NCBI GenBank assembly: GCA_963714035.1
Contig: OY970224.1
Location: 1,302,001-1,366,000, forward strand
Direction: 5' to 3'
Origin: DATFVB01 sp963714035
Lineage (GTDB): Bacteria; Acidobacteriota; Thermoanaerobaculia; UBA5066; DATFVB01
Length of the DNA stretch: 64,000 nucleotides
How positions within the stretch are numbered: position 1 is the first letter of the stretch; the number at the start of each line of letters is the position of its first letter. Positions 48,201-57,731 of the stretch are shown piece by piece. The position numbers and the translations under genes were made by a program. A model generated the notes under the pieces. The model saw only the letters and a program-made list of their open reading frames with translations. It did not search any database and was not told the origin of the DNA.

Positions 48201-50525
48201 TCAGTTCGGAGCGCCGATCACCGGCTCGGCCGCCGGCCCGGCCGCGGCCTGCGGCATCGGCGAGTGCACCGTGCAGTAGCGAACCGGAGCGGTTCCGGAG
48301 AGGAACACCTCGGTCATCGTCTGCGGGCAGAACGGGGTCACGAGCATGCCCGTCTCCGGGTCGATCTCCGCCGTGACGATGTCGGCGGGAGAGGGGAACG
48401 TCTCGGAGAGCAGGTTCGAGGGCACGCCCTTGATGAAGTCGGTGAAGATCGGCACGGCGGCCTGGGACCCGGAAAGGTTCAGGCCGCGGTTGTCGTCGAA
48501 ACCGACCCAGACGGCGGCGAGGATCTTCGGGGAGAATCCGATGAACCACGCGTCGCGGCCGTCGTTGGTCGTTCCCGTCTTTCCGGCGAGCACGCCCTGG
48601 ACGCCGCGCGAACGGATTCCTCCTCCCGTCCCGCGATTGACGACTCCCTGCATGAGCGAATCGACGAGGAACACCGCATCGGGCGGCAGCACGCGGCGGA
48701 GCGGGGTCTCCCGCCGCTCGAGGACGCGCCCCGCGGAATCGGTCACGCCCGCGATCGCGTTCGGCTCGACCCGGACGCCGCCGTCGGCGAGCGCGCAGTA
48801 TGCCGACGCGATTTCCATCGGGGAGATCTCGAACGCCCCGAGGGCGAGCGACGGATAGCCGCGGAGGCGCGACTGGATCCCCGCCGCCCGCGCGGCCGCG
48901 ACGACCGTGTCGAGGCCGGTTCGGACGGCGACCCGGACGGTGGGCACGTTGATGGACATCTCGAGCGCCCGCCGGGCGGAGATCGGTCCCCGGAACTGGT
49001 TGTCGTCGTTTCTCGGCGTCCAGCGCTCGTTCTCGTCCCCCTTTCCCCACACGAGCGTGATCGGCGAATCGATCAGGATGCTCGCGGGCGTGATCGGCTC
49101 CGGCAGGTCGCGGCGCGCGAACCCGGCGAGATACACGAACGGCTTGAAGAGCGACCCGGGCTGGCGATGGGCCTGGGTGACCCGGTTGAACTGCGAGACG
49201 GCGTAGTCGCGCCCGCCCACGAGGGCGCGGACGGCGCCCGTTCCCGGATCGATCACGATCAGCGCGCCCTGGAGCGGTCCCTCGCGCGAAGCGTTCCGGA
49301 GGCGCCGGTAGCTCTTCTCCAGGTTCGCGAGGCCGTCCGTGACCGATTTCTGCGCGCGACGCTGCAGATCGACGTCGAGCGTCGTGAAGATCTGGAGTCC
49401 CTCCGTCCCGAGCTTCTCGCCGTACTTCTCCTGCAGCTGGCTCTCGACGAAGTTCACGAAGTGCGGCGCCTGGACGCGCAGCGGAGGATGGGTCGCGGGG
49501 GTCAGCGGCTCGCCGATCGCCCGCTCGTACTGACCGCGGTCGATCTGTCCGGCGTCGAGCATCATCCGGAGGAGGGCGTCGCGTCGCGCGCGGCACCGGT
49601 CCGGATACCGGAACGGATTGAAGCGGCCGGGCGACGCGATCATTCCCGCGAGCGCGGCCGATTCGGCCACGTCGAGATCGGAGACGTTCTTTCCGAAGTA
49701 GTAGCGCGCGGCCTCGCCGACGCCCGTGATCGAGATCGCGCCGCGCTGGCCGAGATAAATCTCGTTCAGGTAAGCCTGGAGGATCTCCTCCTTCGAATAG
49801 GAGGCGTCCAGGACGACCGCCATCATCGCCTCGACGACCTTCCTCCGGATCGTCCGGCGCGGCGAGAGATAGAGGTTCTTGACGAGCTGCTGCGTGAGCG
49901 TCGAGCCGCCCTGCGACGGCGACCCGTGACGGAGATCGTTCAAGAGCGCCCCGAGGATCCGCCGCCCGGACACGCCGCCGTGGCGGAAGAAGTCCCGATC
50001 CTCCCGGGTGATGATGGCATCGACGAGGAGCTTCGACACGTCGGCGAGGGTCACGAGGCTCCGGTCCTCGAGCTTTCGGTCGAAGACCGACCCGAGGAGC
50101 TCCGGTTCGAGGACGACCGACGAAACGAGGTCGCCGTCGAACGTCGCGATCGAGCGGACCTTCCCGGCCGAGAACTCGACCCGGACCGGAAATCCTTCGA
50201 ACCGGCGTCCGATGAAGGAGAACGAGTGGAGCCAGACTTCGACGGAGGTCTTTCCGAGACGGTACTGGCCCGCGCGCGCCGGCTTCTCGTCGACGGGGAC
50301 GTAGTAGAGGCGCCCGAGCTTCTCGACGAGGGTCTCCGGAGCGAGCTCGAGGCCAGCCGAAAGCGTTTCGGCGTCCGAATAGATCCGGGACGGGAGATTC
50401 CAGCGGCGACCGTTGAATCGCGCGGTGACGACGCTCGCGAGGTACGCGGCCGACAGGGCGCCCGCGGCGAAGACGACCGCCCCGGCGAGGACGATCGCGG
50501 TCCGGTATCGCCGGAAGAGGTCCAT
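48201..50525 (-). CDS. Bifunctional penicillin-binding protein (class A PBP, PBP1-type)
   Basis: The 774-aa protein starts at ATG 50525 with an N-terminal membrane anchor (IVLAGAVVFAAGALSAAYLA). The glycosyltransferase-51 domain has TREDRDFFRHGG (around residue 175) and GGSTLTQQLVKNLYL. The transpeptidase domain has SxxK in PGSLFKPF (about residue 457), SINVPT as the SxN motif, and KTGTT (about residue 648). A segment between anchor and GT51 looks like the UB2H domain of PBP1b, so PBP1b-like is the closer match. It polymerises and cross-links peptidoglycan. It is divergent from the O-antigen ligase-like gene across 71 bp. Confidence 0.94.
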   Translation of the reverse strand: MDLFRRYRTAIVLAGAVVFAAGALSAAYLASVVTARFNGRRWNLPSRIYSDAETLSAGLELAPETLVEKLGRLYYVPVDEKPARAGQYRLGKTSVEVWLHSFSFIGRRFEGFPVRVEFSAGKVRSIATFDGDLVSSVVLEPELLGSVFDRKLEDRSLVTLADVSKLLVDAIITREDRDFFRHGGVSGRRILGALLNDLRHGSPSQGGSTLTQQLVKNLYLSPRRTIRRKVVEAMMAVVLDASYSKEEILQAYLNEIYLGQRGAISITGVGEAARYYFGKNVSDLDVAESAALAGMIASPGRFNPFRYPDRCRARRDALLRMMLDAGQIDRGQYERAIGEPLTPATHPPLRVQAPHFVNFVESQLQEKYGEKLGTEGLQIFTTLDVDLQRRAQKSVTDGLANLEKSYRRLRNASREGPLQGALIVIDPGTGAVRALVGGRDYAVSQFNRVTQAHRQPGSLFKPFVYLAGFARRDLPEPITPASILIDSPITLVWGKGDENERWTPRNDDNQFRGPISARRALEMSINVPTVRVAVRTGLDTVVAAARAAGIQSRLRGYPSLALGAFEISPMEIASAYCALADGGVRVEPNAIAGVTDSAGRVLERRETPLRRVLPPDAVFLVDSLMQGVVNRGTGGGIRSRGVQGVLAGKTGTTNDGRDAWFIGFSPKILAAVWVGFDDNRGLNLSGSQAAVPIFTDFIKGVPSNLLSETFPSPADIVTAEIDPETGMLVTPFCPQTMTEVFLSGTAPVRYCTVHSPMPQAAAGPAAEPVIGAPN

Positions 50526-50531
50526 GCGGGA

Positions 50532-50537
50532 AAGATA
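50532..50537 (-). promoter_or_regulatory. Leaderless-type -10 box of PBP gene
   Basis: TATCTT, then TCCCGC (6 nt), then the ATG at 50525. Confidence 0.45.
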
Positions 50538-50582
50538 ACAAGATCCGCGGCGCGAAATTGCCCGCGCCGGTTCCCGGCAAAG

Positions 50583-50588
50583 TAGACT
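50583..50588 (+). promoter_or_regulatory. Leaderless-type -10 box of O-antigen ligase-like gene
   Basis: TAGACT, then CTCGGCGC (8 nt), then the ATG at 50597. Confidence 0.45.
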
Positions 50589-50596
50589 CTCGGCGC

Positions 50597-51892
50597 ATGC
50601 CAAAGCGCGCCCCGGAACCGCCACGGCCCGCCGCCGCCCCCGGTCGGACCGCGGACGCGGCCGCGGCGGTGCTGCTCGGCGCGGCGGTGCTCGCGTCCTG
50701 GCTCGCGGTCGACCCCGCGTCGCTCGATTCCTTCGATCCGCCGAAGGCGATCCTCGGAGCGACCGCCATCGGGCTCGCGGCCGCCTTCGCGCTCGCCGCG
50801 CGGGTGCGGCGGGTCGGCTTCGCGCTTCCTCGCTTCTCCCCCGCCGCGATTCTCCTCGCGGCCGGCGTCGCCGGAGCCTTCCTTTCGTCGCTGTCGAGCC
50901 CCCGGCGCGGCGCGTCGCTCGCGGCACTGCGGCTGGCGCTCGTCTTCCTGCTCGCCCTCCCGCTCGGCGCGTCGGAGGGCTACCGCCGGCACCGGCCGCG
51001 CCTCGTCGCCGCGCTCGGTGGTGCGGCGGCGGCGAGCGCGATCCTCGTCCTTCTCGCGGCCTTCCGGCTCTTTTCTCCCTTCGCCCTGGCCGGAAATTCC
51101 GACCGGGCCGCGCTCGGCGCGCTCGTCGGGAACGCGGGCTATGCCGGAATCGCCCTCGCGCTCGCGGCCGTCACGCTCGTTCCGTTCTTCGCGCGACGCG
51201 GCCGGGCGCGCCCGTTCGCGCTCGCCGCATTCCTGCTCGCGTCCGCCGGCCTCGTCGCGACCCGAAGCCTCTCGGCGGTCGCGGTTCTCCTCGGAGGGAG
51301 CGCGGTCTACGGCGCGCTGGCGGGCGGACGCCCGGGACGCCGGGTTCTCGCCGCGGCGGCCGCCGCGCTCGTCGCGGTCGTCGTCTTCTATCGCCCGATG
51401 CGCTCGCGGCTCGGCGGAGCGTTCCGGGCGGCGACGCACGGCTCCTGGAACGAAGCGTTCACCGCGCGTGCCGCGCCGTGGCTCGCGGCGGCCGAGATGG
51501 TTCGCGCGCATCCCCTCGCCGGAGTGGGGATCGGGAACTTCGGCGCCGAGTACGTCCCCGCCCGGATCGCCGCGGAAACGCGCTACCGCCGCCGGCTGGT
51601 TCTGCCGGGGATGGCGACGAATTCCTTCGCCCAGGCGCACAACGACTACCTCGATCTCTTCGCCGGAACCGGAATACCCGCCGGGGCGTGCGTGATCGCG
51701 GCGGCGGCGCTCCTCGTCGCCGGAATCGTGCGGTTGGGCCGCCGCGATCCCGAGGCCGCCGCATCCGCGGCGATCCTCGGAGGGGGCGCCATCGCGGCGT
51801 TCGCGTGGTTTCCCCTGCAGATCGTCCCGACCGCCCTCTGGATCCTGCTCGAAGCGGGCCGCGCCGGTCGTCGCCTCGGGGAGGAGACATGA
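50597..51892 (+). CDS. O-antigen ligase/polymerase-family membrane protein
   Basis: The 431-aa protein from ATG 50597 has ten or more hydrophobic segments. The long periplasmic loop region ends with GVGIGNFGAEYVP and QAHNDYLDLFAGTGIPAG, the HNxxLxxxxxxGxxG motif of the Wzy/WaaL (O-antigen ligase) superfamily. Such proteins join or polymerise lipid-linked glycans at the outer face of the inner membrane. It heads a two-gene unit with a TPR protein (4-bp ATGA overlap) and begins the surface-polysaccharide part of the window. Ligase and polymerase cannot be separated by sequence. Confidence 0.85.
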   Translation: MPKRAPEPPRPAAAPGRTADAAAAVLLGAAVLASWLAVDPASLDSFDPPKAILGATAIGLAAAFALAARVRRVGFALPRFSPAAILLAAGVAGAFLSSLSSPRRGASLAALRLALVFLLALPLGASEGYRRHRPRLVAALGGAAAASAILVLLAAFRLFSPFALAGNSDRAALGALVGNAGYAGIALALAAVTLVPFFARRGRARPFALAAFLLASAGLVATRSLSAVAVLLGGSAVYGALAGGRPGRRVLAAAAAALVAVVVFYRPMRSRLGGAFRAATHGSWNEAFTARAAPWLAAAEMVRAHPLAGVGIGNFGAEYVPARIAAETRYRRRLVLPGMATNSFAQAHNDYLDLFAGTGIPAGACVIAAAALLVAGIVRLGRRDPEAAASAAILGGGAIAAFAWFPLQIVPTALWILLEAGRAGRRLGEET

Positions 51893-52431
51893 CCGCTCGG
51901 CGAGGGCCGACCGCGGCCATCGCCGCGGCGGCCATGGCGGCTCTCGCGATCGCCGCGGTCGTGCCGGAGTGGAGGAAGGGGGCCGCGCTGAGGAGGCTCC
52001 GGGAGGGCGAAGCGCTCGTCCTCGACGCCGCCCGGGAACGGGACCCGGCGCGCCGCGCGTCGATTCTCCGCGACGCGGAGGAGGTCCTCGGGGAGGCGGA
52101 GCCCGCCCTTCCCGACGATCCGCGCCCCTCCTACCTCCTCGGGTCCGTGTCGCTCCTCCGGAACGACGCCGCCGGGGCGCTCGAACGTTACCGGCGTTCC
52201 CTCCGGATCGAAGAGCGTCCGGAAACCGACCTGAACCTGAGCCGCGCTTACACGGCGATCGGCCGCCCGGCCGCCGCCGCCCGGGACGCGGTTCGGGCCG
52301 TCTGGCTCGCTCCGGGCCTCATCCGGGATCTCCCGCCGGACGCGCAGGGGCCGGTGGCGAAACACGTGGACGGGATCGCCTGGCGGCTCGAACGCGGGAA
52401 GGACGTGCCGCCGCCGCTCTGGCCCGAGTAG
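51889..52431 (+). CDS. TPR-like protein with N-terminal membrane anchor
   Basis: The 180-aa protein starts at ATG 51889 (GGGGAGGAGAC upstream). It has one hydrophobic segment (about residues 8-25) and then helical pairs of TPR type: PRPSYLLGSVSLLRNDAAGALERYRRSL and ETDLNLSRAYTAIGRPAAAARDAVRAV. Similar TPR proteins are often fused to or encoded with O-antigen ligase-like proteins and may help complex assembly. It overlaps the ligase-like gene by 4 bp. Confidence 0.8.
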   Translation: MTARRGPTAAIAAAAMAALAIAAVVPEWRKGAALRRLREGEALVLDAARERDPARRASILRDAEEVLGEAEPALPDDPRPSYLLGSVSLLRNDAAGALERYRRSLRIEERPETDLNLSRAYTAIGRPAAAARDAVRAVWLAPGLIRDLPPDAQGPVAKHVDGIAWRLERGKDVPPPLWPE

Positions 52432-52486
52432 CCGTCGGCCGAGCGGCGCGCTCCGCTGGAACCGCTCGGCCTCCCACCGCGGCTCG
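52432..52486. repeat. Structured repeat S4 (GTTCCAGC module, inverted) in the 369-bp gap 52432-52800
   Basis: On the minus strand this reads GGGAGGCCGAGCGGTTCCAG...CCGCTCGGCCGACGG, with a perfect 10-bp stem (GGCCGAGCGG/CCGCTCGGCC). It starts directly after the TPR gene stop. Compared with the copy at 38735-38783 one stem pair has changed on both sides (C-G to A-T). The remaining gap has a second hairpin repeat at 52494 and a divergent copy of the 19462 module; no gene. Confidence 0.75.
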
Positions 52487-52493
52487 CCTCGTG

Positions 52494-52540
52494 CCCTCAT
52501 CCGGCGGCTTGCAGCCGCCACCTTCTCCCGCGGGGAGAAG
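52494..52540. repeat. Common CTCATCCGGCGG...CTTCTCCC-type hairpin repeat
   Basis: CCCTCATCCGGCGGC-TTGCA-GCCGCC-ACCTTCTCCC-GCGG-GGAGAAG. It has an inner GGCGGC/GCCGCC hairpin and a second CTTCTCCC/GGGAGAAG pairing. This layout is like the short dispersed repeats widespread in high-GC bacterial genomes. Confidence 0.6.
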
Positions 52541-52800
52541 TAGCGCTGCGGCTCGCATCGCTCGCGGCCTTGTGTGGCTCGACCGCTTCGGCGCCCCACT
52601 GGAGCCCTTCTTCGGATGCGTTTCCGCGTCACCACGATGGTGAGTTCCGCGACGCTGTCGGTTTACGTCACCCACGAACGAGGCGCGGCCAGACGCGAGC
52701 CCGGCGAGGTGCGGGCGCTTGAGCCCGCGGCCGAGGCGTACCGGCGCGTACGTCAGTGCCCCGGAACGGGAGTAACGGTAGCGACGCGCCTGCGCCGTGT

Positions 52801-54171
52801 CTAGAATCCGCGGCGGGACAATACGACCGGCAGCGTGCGCGCGAGGATCACCGCATCCATCGCGAGCGACCAGTTGTTCACGTAGGCGAGGTCGTAGCGC
52901 AGCTTGATCTGCGCGCTCGTGTCGTATTCGCCGGAGATCTGGGCGAAACCCGTCAGCCCGGGGCGGACGGTCAGCCGCAGCGCGTATCCGGGAATCTCGC
53001 GCTCGAACCGTGCGACGAATTCCGGTCTCTCCGGACGCGGACCCACGAGGCTCATCTCACCCCGGAGCACGTTGACGAGCTGGGGGATTTCGTCGACCCG
53101 CGTCGCGCGCAGCCAGCGTCCGATCCGGGTCACGCGGGGATCGGCGCGCGACGCGAGCACGGCTCCCGTTTCGTCCTCGGCGTCCGGCCTCATCGTCCGG
53201 AGCTTCTGCAGCCGGAAGAGCTTCCCGTCCCGCCCCACGCGTTCCTGTCGGAAGAGAATCGGCGGGCCCGACAGCGCCCGGACGGCCAGGGCCGCCGCCG
53301 CGAGGAGCGGCGAGAGCAGGACGAGCGCGACGGAGGCCGCGAGGACGTCGATCAGGCGCTTGATCGCGGCGCCGATCCCCTGCGGCGGCGCGGCGCGGAC
53401 TTCGAGCAGCGGCAGCTCGCCGAGCGGGCGAAAACGGAGTTTTCCGATGAGCGTTTCGTACGGGGACGGCAGCACCCAGAGGGAAATCCGGCCGTCCAGC
53501 GCCAGCCGCTCGATCGCCCGGTCGCGGAAGGAAACCGCCTCGGGCGCGAAGAGCACGTGATCGGCGGCGGTGCGGTCGATCTCCGCCGCGAGATCCTCCG
53601 CCGATCCGGCGCCGGGCGACCCCGATGGATCGCCGGTCCGCACCACGCCCGCGAGGTCGATCCCCGTCCACGGATGACGGCGGATCGCATCCGCCAGCAC
53701 TTCCCCGTCTTCCGCGTTGCCGACGATCAGGATGCGCCGCCGCCCCCCCGAGAGCGCGAGGCGGCGAATCCCGGCCCGCTCGGCATACAGGAGGATTCCG
53801 TCGATCGCGAGATACAGCACGAGGACGCTGCGGGGAACGGCGCGGTGCGGGAAGAAATAGAAGATCGTGGCGAATCCGAGCAGCTGCCCCGCCTGCGCCG
53901 GAAGGAGCTGACGGGAGAGCGATCCGGCCATTCGCGCCCGGGGCCCGTAGAGGCCGAAGACGAGCATCGCCAGGAGCTGGACCGCGAGCGCGAGCGCGAC
54001 GGGGCCCGGACGCAGCGCGAAGTTCGCGGCGGGGAGCAGGGACTCGGTGAACGGAAGGGGAAGGCGCAGCCGGATCTCGCGCGCGAGCGCGAGCGCCGCC
54101 AGGGCAGCCGCGGCGTCGCCCGCGACCGCGACCCACCGCAGCGCGGGCCGGTCCACCGTTCTCTTCTGCAT
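52801..54171 (-). CDS. Polyprenyl-phosphate sugar-1-phosphate transferase (WbaP/WcaJ-type)
   Basis: The 456-aa protein has four N-terminal membrane segments, a middle Rossmann-like domain (RILIVGNAEDGEVLADAIR), a further membrane hairpin (about residues 262-290) and the catalytic bacterial sugar-transferase domain. The latter shows KRLIDVLAAS, PILFRQERVGRDG, FRLQKLRTMRPDAE, DEIPQLVNVLRGEMSLVGPRP and VRPGLTGFAQI. It starts polysaccharide synthesis by putting the first sugar phosphate on undecaprenyl phosphate. The flippase and glycosyltransferases of the same process lie beyond groESL at 56.5-60 kb. A TATCAT box lies 10 nt before the ATG. Confidence 0.92.
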   Translation of the reverse strand: MQKRTVDRPALRWVAVAGDAAAALAALALAREIRLRLPLPFTESLLPAANFALRPGPVALALAVQLLAMLVFGLYGPRARMAGSLSRQLLPAQAGQLLGFATIFYFFPHRAVPRSVLVLYLAIDGILLYAERAGIRRLALSGGRRRILIVGNAEDGEVLADAIRRHPWTGIDLAGVVRTGDPSGSPGAGSAEDLAAEIDRTAADHVLFAPEAVSFRDRAIERLALDGRISLWVLPSPYETLIGKLRFRPLGELPLLEVRAAPPQGIGAAIKRLIDVLAASVALVLLSPLLAAAALAVRALSGPPILFRQERVGRDGKLFRLQKLRTMRPDAEDETGAVLASRADPRVTRIGRWLRATRVDEIPQLVNVLRGEMSLVGPRPERPEFVARFEREIPGYALRLTVRPGLTGFAQISGEYDTSAQIKLRYDLAYVNNWSLAMDAVILARTLPVVLSRRGF

Positions 54172-54181
54172 GGGCGCCGCG

Positions 54182-54187
54182 ATGATA
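54182..54187 (-). promoter_or_regulatory. -10-like box of sugar-phosphate transferase gene
   Basis: TATCAT, 10 nt before the ATG at 54171, leaving at most a leader of a few bases. Confidence 0.35.
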
Positions 54188-54349
54188 GCGCGCGATGCCG
54201 GCGGCCGATCCGCTTTCCGGAATCTCCGGCGCCCGAGAATCGTCCGTCACGCGCGAACGCGAGGCGCCGGCGAGGGGCGAAATCGGGCGGATGCGCTCGG
54301 CCTGGCGTGGTGGCCGGGAAAACTCGGCCCGCACTCCGCGCGGGCCAAA

Positions 54350-54377
54350 GAAAAAAGCCCCGGCTTTCGCCGGGGCT
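54350..54377 (-). terminator. Rho-independent terminator of groESL
   Basis: On the minus strand AGCCCCGGC-GAAA-GCCGGGGCT followed by TTTTTTC: a perfect 9-bp stem, stable GAAA tetraloop and T-run, 24 bp after the groEL stop. Confidence 0.95.
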
Positions 54378-54401
54378 CGAGACGTTTCGGAGGAATCCGA
54401 A

Positions 54402-56057
<1,656 letters not shown>

Positions 56058-56069
56058 TGTGTCTTCTCC

Positions 56070-56360
56070 TTACTTCTCGATGACCGCGAGAACTTCGTCT
56101 TCCCGCATGATCAGATGTTCGACGTCCTCGATCTTGATCTCCTGCCCGGCGTACTTGCCGATCAGGATTCGGTCCCCCTTCTTGACGTCGAGAGGGGTGA
56201 TCTTGCCTTCCTCGTTGATCTTTCCCTTTCCCACGGAGACGACTTCCGCCTCCATCGGCTTTTCCTTCGCGGAATCCGGGATGATGATCCCGCCGCGTTT
56301 GATTTCCTTCTCCTCGATCCGCTTGACGAGGATCCTGTCGTACAGAGGTCGAATCTTCAT
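56070..56360 (-). CDS. groES: Co-chaperonin GroES (Cpn10)
   Basis: The 96-aa protein has the N-terminal KIRPLYDRILVKRIEEKE and the mobile-loop region GGIIIPDSAKEKPMEA that contacts GroEL, and ends LAVIEK. GGAGA lies a few nt before the ATG. It is transcribed from a sigma-70 promoter overlapped by a CIRCE operator, so HrcA-type heat-shock control is expected; hrcA itself is not in the window. Confidence 0.98.
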   Translation of the reverse strand: MKIRPLYDRILVKRIEEKEIKRGGIIIPDSAKEKPMEAEVVSVGKGKINEEGKITPLDVKKGDRILIGKYAGQEIKIEDVEHLIMREDEVLAVIEK

Positions 56361-56427
56361 ACCGCTTCTCCTTTCGTTGTCCTATCCGGCATTACCGGTT
56401 TTTTCTGAGATTGGCCGCCAGAACTTG

Positions 56428-56454
56428 CTAGCACTCTCCGAGTGCGAGTGCTAA
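56428..56454. promoter_or_regulatory. CIRCE operator (HrcA site)
   Basis: On the minus strand TTAGCACTC-N9-GAGTGCTAG, one mismatch from the CIRCE consensus TTAGCACTC-N9-GAGTGCTAA. It begins right at the groESL -10 box. Confidence 0.95.
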
Positions 56455-56482
56455 TTATCGGCGGGCGACGGAGCTCTGTCAA
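56454..56482 (-). promoter_or_regulatory. Sigma-70 promoter of groESL
   Basis: TTGACA (56482-56477), exactly 17 bp, GATAAT (56459-56454), near-perfect consensus. The leader to groES is about 90 nt and contains the CIRCE element. Confidence 0.93.
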
Positions 56483-56510
56483 GGGAAACAGCTCGTATGT
56501 TTTCAGCAAC

Positions 56511-57731
56511 TTACGCGTGACTTGAGTCGCGCTTGCTCAGCCAGACAATTCCCGAGGCGCAGGCGCAGGCAGCCGCCTCCCATGCGATCGTGATCGGAAC
56601 GACGGCCGCCGCGCGCCGGGGAAAACAGAGAGCGCCCGATGCCGCGACCCCGCCGAGCGGCACGAGAAGGACCGCCGAGAGCGCCCCGGCGCGGCCGCGT
56701 GCGGCGAGCACGGTGGCGGCGAAGATCGCGGGCGAAAGGAACACGAGAAACGGCGCGGACGCCGCGAGCCACGGCGCCGCCGGCGCGTACGCCGCCCCGT
56801 AGGCGATTCGCACGATCGGACGTGCCGCCCCGGCGAGAACCGCGGCCATGAGCGCGCCGGCGGCGGCGAAGCCGGCGAAGAGCCGCCCCACGCCCGCTCC
56901 CGGGCCGCTCCCGCGCCGGGAGAGCGTCGGGTAGATCGCGGCGGCCGCGACGACCGGCGCGAGCGCCGCCGCGAGGACGACGTTGACCGCCGACGCGAAA
57001 TAGCCCGTGCGGACCGGATCGCCTCCGAGCCGCTGGAAGAGGACCACATCGATCCGGAGGAGCCAGCCGCCGGCGACCGCGGGAAGCCCGTAGGGGGCCG
57101 CGGCGGCGATCCGCCGCACGGCCGCCCGCGGCAGCGACCAGGAGAACTCCGGGAGAAACGCGCGGAAGCCGACGATCGCGGCGGCGAGGCACAGCGCGCC
57201 GGCGGCGGCGAGCGACCAGACGACGCGGACGAGCGACCAGTGGAGAGCGAGCGCGGCCGCCCCGACGGCGACGATCACCGCCGTTTCGGTCGAGCGGAGG
57301 GCGAATTCCTTCCAGACGACCTCGCGCGCGCGAAACATCGTCGCGAGAAAGCTCGTCAGAGAACGGAAAAGAAGATAGGCGCCGACCGCGAGAACGACGG
57401 GCGCATCCCTTCCGGCGCCGGCGGAGACCGCTACGACGGCCGCCGCCGCGACGGCCGCCATCGCCGCGCGCAGCGAAAAGTGCTCCGAGAGCACTTCGCC
57501 GATCCGCCCGCGCCGGATCGCGCCCTCGCGGATGAACGCTTCCGCGATCCCGAGGCCCGTCAGCGAAATGACGACGAGGAACAGCGAGTAGGCGTAGGCG
57601 AAGACGCCGTATCGCGCGGGAGCGAGCGCCCGCACGAGCAGGACCTGGAGCAGCACGTTCCCGAACCGGGCGGCCGATTCGGCCATCCCCAGCCAGAAAA
57701 CCGATCGGAGATAGCGCGGACGTTCGGTCAC
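56511..57731 (-). CDS. Polysaccharide flippase (Wzx/MOP superfamily)
   Basis: The 406-aa protein has twelve or more hydrophobic segments in the MOP pattern: SVFWLGMAESAARFGNVLLQVLLVRALAP near the start, then ARYGVFAYAYSL. Such proteins flip lipid-linked oligosaccharides across the inner membrane. The GTG at 57731 is chosen over an upstream ATG because it forms a 4-bp GTGA overlap with the preceding glycosyltransferase stop and fits the family N-terminus. It is third of three overlapping genes (GT2, GT1, flippase). Confidence 0.87.
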   Translation of the reverse strand: MTERPRYLRSVFWLGMAESAARFGNVLLQVLLVRALAPARYGVFAYAYSLFLVVISLTGLGIAEAFIREGAIRRGRIGEVLSEHFSLRAAMAAVAAAAVVAVSAGAGRDAPVVLAVGAYLLFRSLTSFLATMFRAREVVWKEFALRSTETAVIVAVGAAALALHWSLVRVVWSLAAAGALCLAAAIVGFRAFLPEFSWSLPRAAVRRIAAAAPYGLPAVAGGWLLRIDVVLFQRLGGDPVRTGYFASAVNVVLAAALAPVVAAAAIYPTLSRRGSGPGAGVGRLFAGFAAAGALMAAVLAGAARPIVRIAYGAAYAPAAPWLAASAPFLVFLSPAIFAATVLAARGRAGALSAVLLVPLGGVAASGALCFPRRAAAVVPITIAWEAAACACASGIVWLSKRDSSHA